Positions 18,525 to 26,136 of a stretch of 44,118 bases of DNA are shown in pieces. The DNA lies in contig CALQCC020000037.1 in the NCBI GenBank assembly GCA_943328975.2, positions 1 through 44,118 on the forward strand, read 5' to 3'. The stretch's first letter is position 1; every line of letters starts with the position of its first letter. This stretch comes from Bordetella parapertussis (GTDB taxonomy: Bacteria > Acidobacteriota > Terriglobia > Bryobacterales > Bryobacteraceae). The notes under the pieces were generated by a model that had not been told where the DNA came from, made no database searches, and worked only from the letters and a program-made list of their open reading frames with translations. Made by a program: the position numbers and the translations under genes.

Positions 18525-18959
18525 CTAGATAGACTCCGGAGCAGACAACAATTCTAAATCTTCCAAGGCTTGTTCGAGCTGCTGGACATCTTGCTGCGAA
18601 ACGGTGGGGTCGGGGTTCAATTGTGCAGCAGGCTGCTGCACAAATACCGCGACCGCCAACATCGCCACCGCTGCGGCCATGGGAGCCATAACTTTCCAAG
18701 AGAACTTCCACCACGGACGCCGAGCTTGGTCGGCGGCGATTCGGGCGTACAGCTTGGCGTCGAAGTCCGTGGACACTTCGGGCACCGCCACATCCAACTC
18801 CGCCTGGACAGCCAGCAAGCCCCGGCAGTCGGCGCATTCCGCCGCATGGTTGTCTAGCTGCTGCCGGTCGGTCTCTGGAAGGCTCCCTTCCAGGTATCCG
18901 ATCAACAGCTCCGCGCCCTGATTGTTTTCCCGCAAGCACGTCATCATTTTCATCCTCAC
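18525..18959 (-). CDS. zinc-finger anti-sigma factor
   Basis: A 144-residue single-pass membrane protein. The N-terminal anti-sigma zinc motif is HAAECADC (H-x3-C-x2-C, about residues 38-45), typical of ZAS proteins that hold an ECF sigma factor. One membrane helix follows at about 92-110 (MAPMAAAVAMLAVAVFVQQ), then a short acidic periplasmic tail. Its GTG start overlaps the stop of the sigma gene (GTGA). It should sequester that sigma factor until an envelope signal releases it. Internal ATGs three or five codons in could be the real start. Confidence 0.88.
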   Translation of the reverse strand: MRMKMMTCLRENNQGAELLIGYLEGSLPETDRQQLDNHAAECADCRGLLAVQAELDVAVPEVSTDFDAKLYARIAADQARRPWWKFSWKVMAPMAAAVAMLAVAVFVQQPAAQLNPDPTVSQQDVQQLEQALEDLELLSAPESI

Positions 18960-19573
18960 GCCAAATGCACTAGCCGAACTCGCAACGTTTCATAGGCCCG
19001 AAACAGCAGCGACTTGGTCGCCGATTCCGAACACTCCAATGCCTTCGAGATCTGGGCATAACCCAGTCCCTGATACTTGTGCATCAAGACCGCCGCCCGC
19101 TGATTGCCCGGCAGCGCCTCGATGGCCGAGCGCACTTCGCGCACCCGGACCTGATCCACCATGGCCTGCTCCGTCGTTCGGGTTCGGTCGGCGACCTGCC
19201 GCTCGCGGCCGTCGGGGAGGGCTTCGTCCAGGCTCTGCTGGCCCTTCTCTTTCTTCCCGTCGCGGATCGCGTTCAGCGCCAAATGGGTGGCGATGCGGAA
19301 CAGCCAGGTGGTGAACTTGGCGGTCGGCTCATAGCTGGCGCGGCTCTTGTAAACCCGGAAAAAGACCTCTTGTGCCAGCTCTTCCGATACGGCCTGATTT
19401 CCGACCATCCGGTACAAGAAGTGAACTACGGGTCCGCGATGACGCTCCAGCAACAGGGCGAAGCTAGCCTCGTCTCCGTCGCGGACGAGGAGCATTAACT
19501 GGGCGTCCCGTTCCAGAGTTGCAGCAGCCTCCATGTCTTCTTGAACACCAAGACGGGGAGAAGGTTGCGGCAT
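18956..19573 (-). CDS. ECF-type RNA polymerase sigma factor
   Basis: A 205-residue sigma70-family protein of the two-domain ECF type. Region 2 is at about 30-95 (ERHRGPVVHFLYRMVGN, EELAQEVFFRVYK, KFTTWLFRIATHLALN). Region 4 is at about 130-195 (IEALPGNQRAAVLMHKYQGLGYAQISKALECSESATKSLLFRA, with helix-turn-helix). It is paired with the overlapping zinc anti-sigma gene. Its start is 1 nt after the gpsA stop, so it is cotranscribed with lipid-synthesis genes. Met14 is an alternative start. The regulon is unknown. Confidence 0.92.
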   Translation of the reverse strand: MPQPSPRLGVQEDMEAAATLERDAQLMLLVRDGDEASFALLLERHRGPVVHFLYRMVGNQAVSEELAQEVFFRVYKSRASYEPTAKFTTWLFRIATHLALNAIRDGKKEKGQQSLDEALPDGRERQVADRTRTTEQAMVDQVRVREVRSAIEALPGNQRAAVLMHKYQGLGYAQISKALECSESATKSLLFRAYETLRVRLVHLA

Positions 19574-19574
19574 T

Positions 19575-20570
19575 TTATTCGCTTTTGAGCGAGCGATCCA
19601 TCAAGTCGCGGAGCGCCGCTTGGGGCGTTTTCGAGCCGTGAAGAACCGCGTGCATCTGTTGGATGATCGGCAGATCCACGTTGAACTTTTCGCCCAGGGC
19701 GACGGCCGCGTCGCAGGTTTCCACACCCTCGGCTACCATGCGCATGGCACCAACGATTTGAGCTAGCGATTTTCCTTCGGCTAACTCCATGCCTACCTTG
19801 CGATTGCGACTCAAGCCTCCGGAACAAGTTAGGACGAGATCGCCCAGTCCGGCGAGTCCGGCGAGGGTCTTCGGCTGGCCGCCCATAGCGACTGCGAGGC
19901 GCGTGATCTCGGCTAACCCACGTGTAATCAGCGCGGCCTGAGTATTACTTCCGAGGCCCAGCCCGTGACAGATTCCGGCGCTGATCGCGATGACGTTCTT
20001 CAGCGCTGCACCGACCTCAACGCCCACGGGATCAGTATTCGTGTACAGCCTCAACACACGACCGGAACATGATGATTGCACGTAACTTGCAACCTGACCA
20101 TCCATGGAAGAAACCACGATCGCCGCAGGGTCCCCACGGGCTACTTCGCGTGCGAAGGAGGGTCCAGACAGCACCGCAATCTTGGGCTCAAACTTGGCCC
20201 GCAAGACCGAGTCAATCACTTCAGACATCCGCAGCAAGCTCTTGATTTCGATACCCTTTGTAGCACTTACAAAGGTCATACGCGGATGCAGATGCGGCAG
20301 CATCTCATGATACATGCGGCGCGCATGCTTCGACGGCATCACCCCGAGGACGATATCGGCCCCGGACAGAGCAACCTCAAGTTCTGAAGTTGCTTCTATT
20401 TGGGCTGGCAAGGTGAATCCAGGAAGGAAGGTCTCGTTCTCGCGAGTTGCCTGCATTCGCGCGGCGAGGTCTTCTTCAAAGACCCACAGGTTCACGGATT
20501 CAAACCGGGGGGCGAGGACGATGGCTAGAGCCGTGCCCCAACTGCCTCCACCGATGACGGCGAGCTTCAT
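19575..20570 (-). CDS. gpsA: NAD(P)H-dependent glycerol-3-phosphate dehydrogenase
   Basis: A 331-residue cytoplasmic enzyme that reduces dihydroxyacetone phosphate to sn-glycerol-3-phosphate for phospholipid synthesis. Seen: the N-terminal Rossmann motif GGGSWGTA (7-14), VSATKGIE, LSGPSFAREVARG, the catalytic-lysine segment GAALKNVIAISAGI, and TRGLAEITRLAVAMGG with AGLGDLVLTCSG. Length is normal for GpsA. ATG 20570 overlaps the plsY stop by 4 nt (ATGA). The longer open frame to 20927 is an artefact antiparallel to the PlsY N-half. Confidence 0.96.
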   Translation of the reverse strand: MKLAVIGGGSWGTALAIVLAPRFESVNLWVFEEDLAARMQATRENETFLPGFTLPAQIEATSELEVALSGADIVLGVMPSKHARRMYHEMLPHLHPRMTFVSATKGIEIKSLLRMSEVIDSVLRAKFEPKIAVLSGPSFAREVARGDPAAIVVSSMDGQVASYVQSSCSGRVLRLYTNTDPVGVEVGAALKNVIAISAGICHGLGLGSNTQAALITRGLAEITRLAVAMGGQPKTLAGLAGLGDLVLTCSGGLSRNRKVGMELAEGKSLAQIVGAMRMVAEGVETCDAAVALGEKFNVDLPIIQQMHAVLHGSKTPQAALRDLMDRSLKSE

Positions 20571-21166
20571 TTTTTGCTCCAGCGGAAGACGGATTCTGTG
20601 CCCAGGCGGATTCGCTCCAGGTTGGATTTGTGGCGGTAGATGACAAGTGCGCAGGCGGCCAGCGCGGCCAACATTTCCACAGCCGAGGGGTGCAGGATAA
20701 TCCAGGCGCCCAGAGGGAAGGTCCCGGCGCCGAGTACCGAACCGGCGGAGATATGTTTCGTCGCGGCGACGCCGATGATGAAGACGATCATGGTCGCGAG
20801 CAGGGGGAGAGGCATGAGGTAGCCGAAGGCTCCGGCGAAGGTGGCGACTGCTTTGCCGCCCTGGAAGTTCAGGAAGACGGGGAAGACGTGGCCAGCGGAA
20901 ACCGCCAGGGCGGAGAGCGCCATCCACATCGGGTCAGAGGTGGTGAGCCAGTCGGCTAGGGCGACGGCTAGGACGCCCTTGAGGATGTCCAGGGCCAGGG
21001 TGGCGATGCCAAGTTTCTTGCCGGCGGTCCGCATGACGTTGGTGGCCCCGATGTTGCCGCTGCCGGAGGCGCGCACATCGCGGCCGGTGGTGAGGCGCGT
21101 CAGGACGTAGCCAAAGGGGATGGAACCGAGCAGGTAGGCGATGACGATGGAGAGCAGTCCGGTCAT
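20567..21166 (-). CDS. plsY: glycerol-3-phosphate 1-O-acyltransferase PlsY
   Basis: A 199-residue polytopic inner-membrane acyltransferase that moves acyl groups from acyl-phosphate to glycerol-3-phosphate, giving lysophosphatidate. It has the PlsY motifs SGNIGATN (36-43) and FQGGKAVATFAG (about 100-111), the helix AYLLGSIPFGYVL at the start, and several further hydrophobic helices. It lies directly before gpsA, which makes its substrate, with a 4-nt overlap on each side (thpR and gpsA). Confidence 0.96.
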   Translation of the reverse strand: MTGLLSIVIAYLLGSIPFGYVLTRLTTGRDVRASGSGNIGATNVMRTAGKKLGIATLALDILKGVLAVALADWLTTSDPMWMALSALAVSAGHVFPVFLNFQGGKAVATFAGAFGYLMPLPLLATMIVFIIGVAATKHISAGSVLGAGTFPLGAWIILHPSAVEMLAALAACALVIYRHKSNLERIRLGTESVFRWSKK

Positions 21167-21699
21167 GGGTTCGGGAGCGGATATTCGCTCAATTTAGTGT
21201 ACGTTCCACCGGAGGATAAGTATAGATGGAAGGCGGTGGCGCGGAAGGGAGCGAGGTCGAGGTCGGTGTGGTGGAGTTCGGCTTGTAGGGCTTCGATGGG
21301 ATCGCGACCAGCGCGGCGGATGCGACCGAGGGTTACGTGGGGACGGTAGATGCGTTTCTCTTTGAGGATGCCCAAGCCTTCGAGGATTTCTTCGGTGAGT
21401 TGGGGGAGATGGGTCGACATCTCGACGCCCGCGAACAGAGTTAAAGGAGAGCGGGGATTCGGCATCCAGCCCAGGCGGCAGATGTGAATGTCAACGGGTT
21501 CAGAGATCGTGACGGCGGAGAGGACCTGCTGCAATTCGGCGAGGCGGGACTCAGGCCACTCTCCGATGAATTTGGTGGTGATGTGGAGCTTGGCCTCGGG
21601 GGTCCAGGCGAGGGCGGCCAGGGGACGCAGGTGATCGACTAAGGCCAGGAGTGGCGCGCGAGCTTCGGGTGGGAGCGCGATGCCGGTGAAAAGACGCAT
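21163..21699 (-). CDS. thpR: RNA 2',3'-cyclic phosphodiesterase (LigT/ThpR)
   Basis: A 178-residue 2H phosphoesterase with both HxTx motifs: HITTKF near residue 48 and HVTLGR near residue 129. It opens with MRLFTGIALPPE, usual for the family. ATG 21699 is chosen because GGAG lies 7 nt upstream. The enzyme hydrolyses 2',3'-cyclic phosphate RNA ends. It is the first gene of the operon and overlaps plsY by 4 nt; it has no obvious link to lipid synthesis. Confidence 0.93.
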   Translation of the reverse strand: MRLFTGIALPPEARAPLLALVDHLRPLAALAWTPEAKLHITTKFIGEWPESRLAELQQVLSAVTISEPVDIHICRLGWMPNPRSPLTLFAGVEMSTHLPQLTEEILEGLGILKEKRIYRPHVTLGRIRRAGRDPIEALQAELHHTDLDLAPFRATAFHLYLSSGGTYTKLSEYPLPNP

Positions 21700-21737
21700 G
21701 AGAATCTCCAGTGTTGCACGGCACCAAATGAACACGC

Positions 21738-22781
21738 ATGGCGAAACTCATTTCCAGTTCCAAGACGTACCGAGACCTGCTGGTTCAGTTGAAGACCAGG
21801 ATTCGGACTGCACAGATCCGGGCGGCGGTGGCCGTGAATCAGGAACTGGTCCAGCTGTATTGGGGTATCGGAAAGGAGATTTTGACGAGGCAGGAGAAGC
21901 ATGGATGGGGCGCGAAAATCATCGAACAACTCGGCACGGATCTGCGCCGCGCGTTCCCTGAGATGCGTGGACTTTCGCCACGGAATATTAAGTATATGCG
22001 GGCGTTTGCGGAAGCTTGGCCGGAAGAGTCAATTGTGCAACAAGCTGTTGCACAATTGCCGTGGGGGCACAATGTCAGACTGCTTGACATGGTGAAGAAA
22101 CCGGCGGAACGCCTTTGGTATACCGAGCAGGCGATCCAACATGGGTGGAGCCGGAATGTACTCGTGTTGCAGATTGAGAGCCGACTCTATCGACGTCAGG
22201 GGAAGGCGATCACAAACTTTCGAGCAACACTTCCGAAGCCGCAATCGGACCTCGCGCAGCAACTGCTCAAGGATCCGTATAACTTTGATTTTCTGACGCT
22301 ATCGCAGGAGGCCCAGGAGAAGGGCCTTGAGTCAGGGCTGGTCCAGCATATTCGCAAATTCTTGCTGGAGCTCGGCGTGGGGTTCGCATTTGTAGGCAGT
22401 CAATATCCGCTAGAGGTGGGAGGAGATGAGTTCCGCATCGACCTGCTGTTCTATCACCTCAAGCTACGTTGCTACATTGTGATCGACCTGAAGATGGGTG
22501 TCTTCAAACCCGAGTACGCGGGCAAGTTGAACTTCTATCTCTCCGCTGTTGACGAACTTCTTCGTCATCCCGAAGATCGGCCCAGCATGGGCTTGGTTCT
22601 GTGCAAAGCGAAAAATGGAGTGGTGGCGGAGTATGCACTGCGCGATATCGGCAAGCCGCTGGGCGTCTCGGAATTCCGGCACCTGGAAAACCTTCCCAAG
22701 CAACTCCGGGGAACGTTGCCGACGATTGAGGAGATCGAGGCAGAGTTAGGAAGCGCGGGAAAAGCCCCGCGCAAGCGATGA
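21738..22781 (+). CDS. DUF1016 / YhcG-type PD-(D/E)XK nuclease
   Basis: A 347-residue protein of the YhcG family. The N-terminal DUF1016 helical region (VNQELVQLYWGIGKEIL, LSPRNIKYMRAFAEAWP) is followed by a nuclease domain with the catalytic signature GGDEFRIDLLFYH then VIDLKMG (D...D-x-K) at about 230-255. FKPEYAGKLNFYLSAVDELLRH is also typical. Such proteins occur as solitary genes and in accessory or defence islands, often near restriction systems. None is seen here. It is divergent from thpR with a 38-nt gap. A GC-rich hairpin sits near its 3' end but has no U-tract. Confidence 0.92.
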   Translation: MAKLISSSKTYRDLLVQLKTRIRTAQIRAAVAVNQELVQLYWGIGKEILTRQEKHGWGAKIIEQLGTDLRRAFPEMRGLSPRNIKYMRAFAEAWPEESIVQQAVAQLPWGHNVRLLDMVKKPAERLWYTEQAIQHGWSRNVLVLQIESRLYRRQGKAITNFRATLPKPQSDLAQQLLKDPYNFDFLTLSQEAQEKGLESGLVQHIRKFLLELGVGFAFVGSQYPLEVGGDEFRIDLLFYHLKLRCYIVIDLKMGVFKPEYAGKLNFYLSAVDELLRHPEDRPSMGLVLCKAKNGVVAEYALRDIGKPLGVSEFRHLENLPKQLRGTLPTIEEIEAELGSAGKAPRKR

Positions 22782-22784
22782 CTT

Positions 22785-23972
22785 CTATTTGAGGTCCAGT
22801 TTCACGGGCAACTTCGTGTTTGTGGGCAAGAGCGGTTCATCGCGACCGCCGGAGCCCCAGGCCCATAGAGTGTCATCGGTGCGAATCGCGTAAGAGTTGT
22901 TCCCTACCCCGAAGACGGCTTTCACGCCGGTGATCTTGGGGGTCATGGGCTTTTCCTGGAATGCTCCACTCACGCCACCGCCCAGTTGGCCCCAGTCGGT
23001 ATTGCCCCAACCCCGCAGCGTCCCGTCTTTCAAGAGAGCCAAGGTGTGCCGACCGCCTAGTGAGATGGCGATGACATTGGAGACACCGGGTACTTGTTGG
23101 GGGATGAGTTCCCATCCGCTGTTGACGCCGACCGAGTCGCTGCGTTGGCCGTTGCCGAATTGACCAGCCTCATTGGATCCCCACGCCCACACGGTGCCAT
23201 CTTTCTTGAGTACGGTGGAAAGGACATTGCCGGCGGCGACGGAGACGACTCCGGTAAGCCCGGGCACTTCGGCGGCTTCGTCCATGGGCAGTTCCCGTCG
23301 GGGAGGGCGGCCGAGCGCTCCGTTGTAATTGGAGCCCCACGCGATCACATGACCGGAGGCGGTGAGTGCCAACACGTGTCCGCCCCCCGCAGAGATCTGC
23401 GTTATGTTGCTGACGTTTGGCACCGGAACGGGACTGAGGGCGGGTGGTCCGGTCTCAAGATAACGTTTCGGATCGAGCCCGTCGCCGAGCATCCCGCTTT
23501 GTCGCGAGCCCCAGGCGCGCACTGTTCCGTCTTTGAGGAGCGCGAGAGCCATGCCTCCACTGGCCGCTATTTGCGTTACGTTGGCGAGCCCGGAGACGCG
23601 TACTGGTGTTTCGGAACCCTTGGTGCCTGCGCCGCCGATTCCCAGCTGCCCGACGTCGCCTCTGCCCCAGGCGACGACGGTCCCGTCTTCGAGCAGAGCA
23701 TACGAGGTGTATCCGGACGCCGCGATGTCGGCGGCCTTGCCGGGCAGGCGGATGGGAACCATTTTGAGGGATTGACGACCGGTCGCGGGGATCGCGGATA
23801 CCGGACCCAGTTGGCCAGAGTCCATGGCGCCCCAACCTCCGACGGATCCATCGGAGAAGAGTGCTAGTTGGTGGCTGTTGCCTCTGATTTTGACGACATG
23901 CGAAACGGGGGCGGTCTGCGACCAGAGCGCGACAGCACTCCATGAAAGGATCATGAGTGACCAAGTTTTCAT
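22785..23972 (-). CDS. secreted RCC1-repeat protein
   Basis: A 395-residue exported protein. The signal peptide (1-19) precedes about seven RCC1 blades of the form ALLKDGTVxAWGxxxxGQLG (e.g. LLEDGTVVAWGRGDVGQLG, VLKKDGTVWAWGSNEAGQFGNG, LLKDGTLRGWGNTDWGQLGGG). These fold into a beta-propeller. Bacterial RCC1 proteins are surface or secreted scaffolds of mostly unknown ligand. Length fits one seven-bladed propeller. It converges with the YhcG gene (3-nt gap), and its 5' end overlaps the start of the Cas6-like gene on the other strand. Confidence 0.9.
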   Translation of the reverse strand: MKTWSLMILSWSAVALWSQTAPVSHVVKIRGNSHQLALFSDGSVGGWGAMDSGQLGPVSAIPATGRQSLKMVPIRLPGKAADIAASGYTSYALLEDGTVVAWGRGDVGQLGIGGAGTKGSETPVRVSGLANVTQIAASGGMALALLKDGTVRAWGSRQSGMLGDGLDPKRYLETGPPALSPVPVPNVSNITQISAGGGHVLALTASGHVIAWGSNYNGALGRPPRRELPMDEAAEVPGLTGVVSVAAGNVLSTVLKKDGTVWAWGSNEAGQFGNGQRSDSVGVNSGWELIPQQVPGVSNVIAISLGGRHTLALLKDGTLRGWGNTDWGQLGGGVSGAFQEKPMTPKITGVKAVFGVGNNSYAIRTDDTLWAWGSGGRDEPLLPTNTKLPVKLDLK

Positions 23973-24820
23973 GCCTCATAATAACGCCTCGGAGGAAGGC
24001 TGCCGGACTAGAATGGAGCGTGCGCCTTCGGCTTCAAGTCTTGCGATTTTCCTTCGTGGCCAAACGTCCTTTTACGTTCCCGCTCCCGGCGTCGAACAAG
24101 TTGCGTGGCTTGATCGGAAAGAATCTATGGGATCGGGGGGACGATACCTATGGACGCTTTTTCATGCCGAGCCAAGCGAACGGACCCAGCGGACTGAGTG
24201 ATCCACCTCGACCATTTGTGTTGCGGGCGGCTCATTTGGACGGGCTCCACGTTCCTGAAGGGGGCGCTTTTCATTTCGACTTGCATCTGTTCGACCTACG
24301 AAGATCCTGGACGGACGTACTGGCGGAGGCACTGAAGTTGATGGTGGTTGCAACGCTGGAAGAGGTGACAGTGAGAGAGCCATTCGCGATTGAGTTGGAT
24401 CGACCTCAGGAGGAAGTTCGCAAGGCCAGTGCTCGCTTCCTGACGCCGATGGAACTGAAGACGCGGGGCGGGCTGGCGGAGAAGCCGGAGTTTGGGATTC
24501 TAGCGGCACGGGTGCGGGATCGCATCAGTACGCTGAGTCAGCTCTATGGTGATGGTCCGCTGCCGATCGACTTCGCAGCGTTTGGGGAACGTGCGGCGCG
24601 GATCGAGATGACGCGGTGCGAGATTCAGAGGGTGGAAGCAGAGCGTCGCAGTGGGAGGACGGGGCAGACGCATTCGTTGGGCGGGTTCGTGGGCGAGGCG
24701 GATTATGCGGGGGATCTTACTGAGTTCATGCCCTATCTGGTCGGGGCGCAATGGACCGGAGTGGGGCGCCAGACGAGTTGGGGAAAAGGCGCTATCGCAT
24801 TACAGGGATCGTTATTGTAA
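23957..24820 (+). CDS. solitary Cas6-like RAMP endoribonuclease
   Basis: A 287-residue protein whose C-terminal half matches the Cas6 RAMP fold used for pre-crRNA cleavage. Seen: FLTPMELKTRGG, HSLGGFVGEADYAGDLTEFMPYL, and the C-terminal Gly-rich RNA-binding loop GVGRQTSWGKGAI (G-x-G-x5-G-x-G). The N-half has LRFSFVAKRPFTFPLPASNKLRGLIGKNLW, which fits the first ferredoxin-like domain. No CRISPR array, cas1/cas2 or effector gene lies anywhere in this window, so it is an orphan. The start is uncertain: GTG 23957 has AAAGGA 6 nt upstream; GTG 24020 is an alternative that avoids overlap with the divergent RCC1 gene. It may have a host RNA-processing role or belong to a CRISPR locus elsewhere. Confidence 0.75.
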   Translation: MTKFSCLIITPRRKAAGLEWSVRLRLQVLRFSFVAKRPFTFPLPASNKLRGLIGKNLWDRGDDTYGRFFMPSQANGPSGLSDPPRPFVLRAAHLDGLHVPEGGAFHFDLHLFDLRRSWTDVLAEALKLMVVATLEEVTVREPFAIELDRPQEEVRKASARFLTPMELKTRGGLAEKPEFGILAARVRDRISTLSQLYGDGPLPIDFAAFGERAARIEMTRCEIQRVEAERRSGRTGQTHSLGGFVGEADYAGDLTEFMPYLVGAQWTGVGRQTSWGKGAIALQGSLL

Positions 24821-24839
24821 ACTGTTGCGGAGGCACCTC

Positions 24840-25556
24840 ATGATCAAGAAACTCGCTCTTCTCTCCCTCAGCCTGACGGCTGGCCTTGTGGCCGCCGATT
24901 TTTGGGCCAAACCTTATACGGACTGGGCCGACAAAGAAATCCAAGAAATGATTTCTGGTTCGCCGTGGGCGGATCGGATGGCGGTTGAGACCGGACAACG
25001 CGGTGCCATCGGCAATCCCGACGACAAAGGCGGCCCGATGCAAGGGAATTTGACCACTCCGATCACTGTGGTGTGGCGCACGGCGCTGCCCATTCGGCAG
25101 GCTCTGGCTCGCTTGCAGTACGGTGCGGAAGCGGCGACGAATCCCGCGGGGAAAGCGCTGCTGGAGAATGAGCAGGCCGTCTCAGTGGTGTTGGTGAGTG
25201 GGTTCCCGGGCATGTTCCGGGGGGACGCGGCGGATACAACGAAGTTGCTTGCGGACACGACGCTCAAGGTAAAGGGCAAGCCGGACATTCATCCGACGGA
25301 GATCCAACTGACGGGTGGCGCGGCTCCTGCGGGCAAGGGCGGTCCTGGTGGACCTGGTGGTCCGGGGGGCGGCAAGGGCGGTGCTAAGGGCGGCGGTGGC
25401 GGCGGCAACTTCGACCTGATCATGATCTTCCCGAAGAATGCGGGCCTAACGGTGGACGACAAGGAGCTGGAGTTCAATACGAAAGTTGGGAAGATGTCGA
25501 TCCGCAAGAAGTTCAAGCTGAAGGAAATGGTGTACAACGGCAAGCTTGAAATGTAG
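24840..25556 (+). CDS. secreted protein with Gly-rich linker, unknown function
   Basis: A 238-residue exported protein with signal peptide (1-18). Its opening mature segment, FWAKPYTDWADKEIQEMISGSPWAD, is a pattern I associate with a family of acidobacterial secreted proteins of unknown role. A central domain follows (ITVVWRTALPIRQALARLQYG, VSVVLVSGFPG). Then comes a low-complexity Gly/Pro/Lys linker at about 155-185, and a C-terminal beta segment (NFDLIMIFPKNAGLTVDDKELEFNTK). GGAGG lies before ATG 24840, making this start preferable to longer ones. It begins 20 nt after the Cas6-like gene on the same strand. Confidence 0.75.
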   Translation: MIKKLALLSLSLTAGLVAADFWAKPYTDWADKEIQEMISGSPWADRMAVETGQRGAIGNPDDKGGPMQGNLTTPITVVWRTALPIRQALARLQYGAEAATNPAGKALLENEQAVSVVLVSGFPGMFRGDAADTTKLLADTTLKVKGKPDIHPTEIQLTGGAAPAGKGGPGGPGGPGGGKGGAKGGGGGGNFDLIMIFPKNAGLTVDDKELEFNTKVGKMSIRKKFKLKEMVYNGKLEM

Positions 25557-25566
25557 TGCAGGCGCG

Positions 25567-26136
25567 GTGTTAGGCCGCGAGTTTTATGATCGCCCGGCGG
25601 AAGAAGTGGCTCGGGCGCTGTTGGGAAAGATACTGGTTCACGGTGCGGCGTCGGCTCGGGTCTCTGCTCGCATCGTGGAAACCGAAGCCTACCTCGGATT
25701 AAGAGACCGCGCCGCGCATGCATGGCGCGGTCTAACTCCTCGCACAAAAATCTTATTTGGACCGCCGGGGCACGCCTACGTGTATCTGATCTACGGCATG
25801 TATGAGTGCTTGAACATTTCGGCGGAGGGCGAGGGCAGTCCGGGATGCGTGTTGATCCGCGCGCTGGAACCGCTGACGGGGATCGCGACGATGCGGAAAC
25901 GGCGGGGTGCGGCGAAGCGCGATCAGGATTTGGCAAATGGTCCGGGGAAGCTGACGATCGCGATGGGAATCACGCGGAAGCACAACGGAGTGGATGTGAC
26001 CAAGGGGTCGCTTACGGTGCATGAGGGAACGGGTGAGGCGTTTGAGGTCGGTATTTCTCCGCGCATCGGAATACGGCATAACGTGGATTGGCCGCTACGG
26101 TTCTTTGTAGCAGGGAACGACTGCGTGAGCCGTTAG
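25567..26136 (+). CDS. DNA-3-methyladenine glycosylase (AAG/MPG family)
   Basis: A base-excision repair glycosylase of about 189 residues removing alkylated purines. Family segments seen: ARALLGKILVH, the catalytic region RIVETEAYLGLRDRAAHAWRG, RTKILFGPPGHAYVYLIYGMY, and LANGPGKLTIAMGI. The glutamate in VETEAY is the general base. GTG 25567 is chosen, 10 nt after the upstream stop; TTG 25546 would overlap it. Neither has a strong ribosome binding site. It converges with kdsD, overlapping it by 4 nt. Confidence 0.92.
   Translation: MLGREFYDRPAEEVARALLGKILVHGAASARVSARIVETEAYLGLRDRAAHAWRGLTPRTKILFGPPGHAYVYLIYGMYECLNISAEGEGSPGCVLIRALEPLTGIATMRKRRGAAKRDQDLANGPGKLTIAMGITRKHNGVDVTKGSLTVHEGTGEAFEVGISPRIGIRHNVDWPLRFFVAGNDCVSR

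Noticed and set aside
22753-22772. GC-rich hairpin as terminator of the YhcG gene
   Set aside because: It lies inside the coding end and has no U-tract on either strand.
23957-24820. CRISPR array near the Cas6-like gene
   Set aside because: No regularly spaced direct repeats were seen in the flanks or elsewhere in the window.
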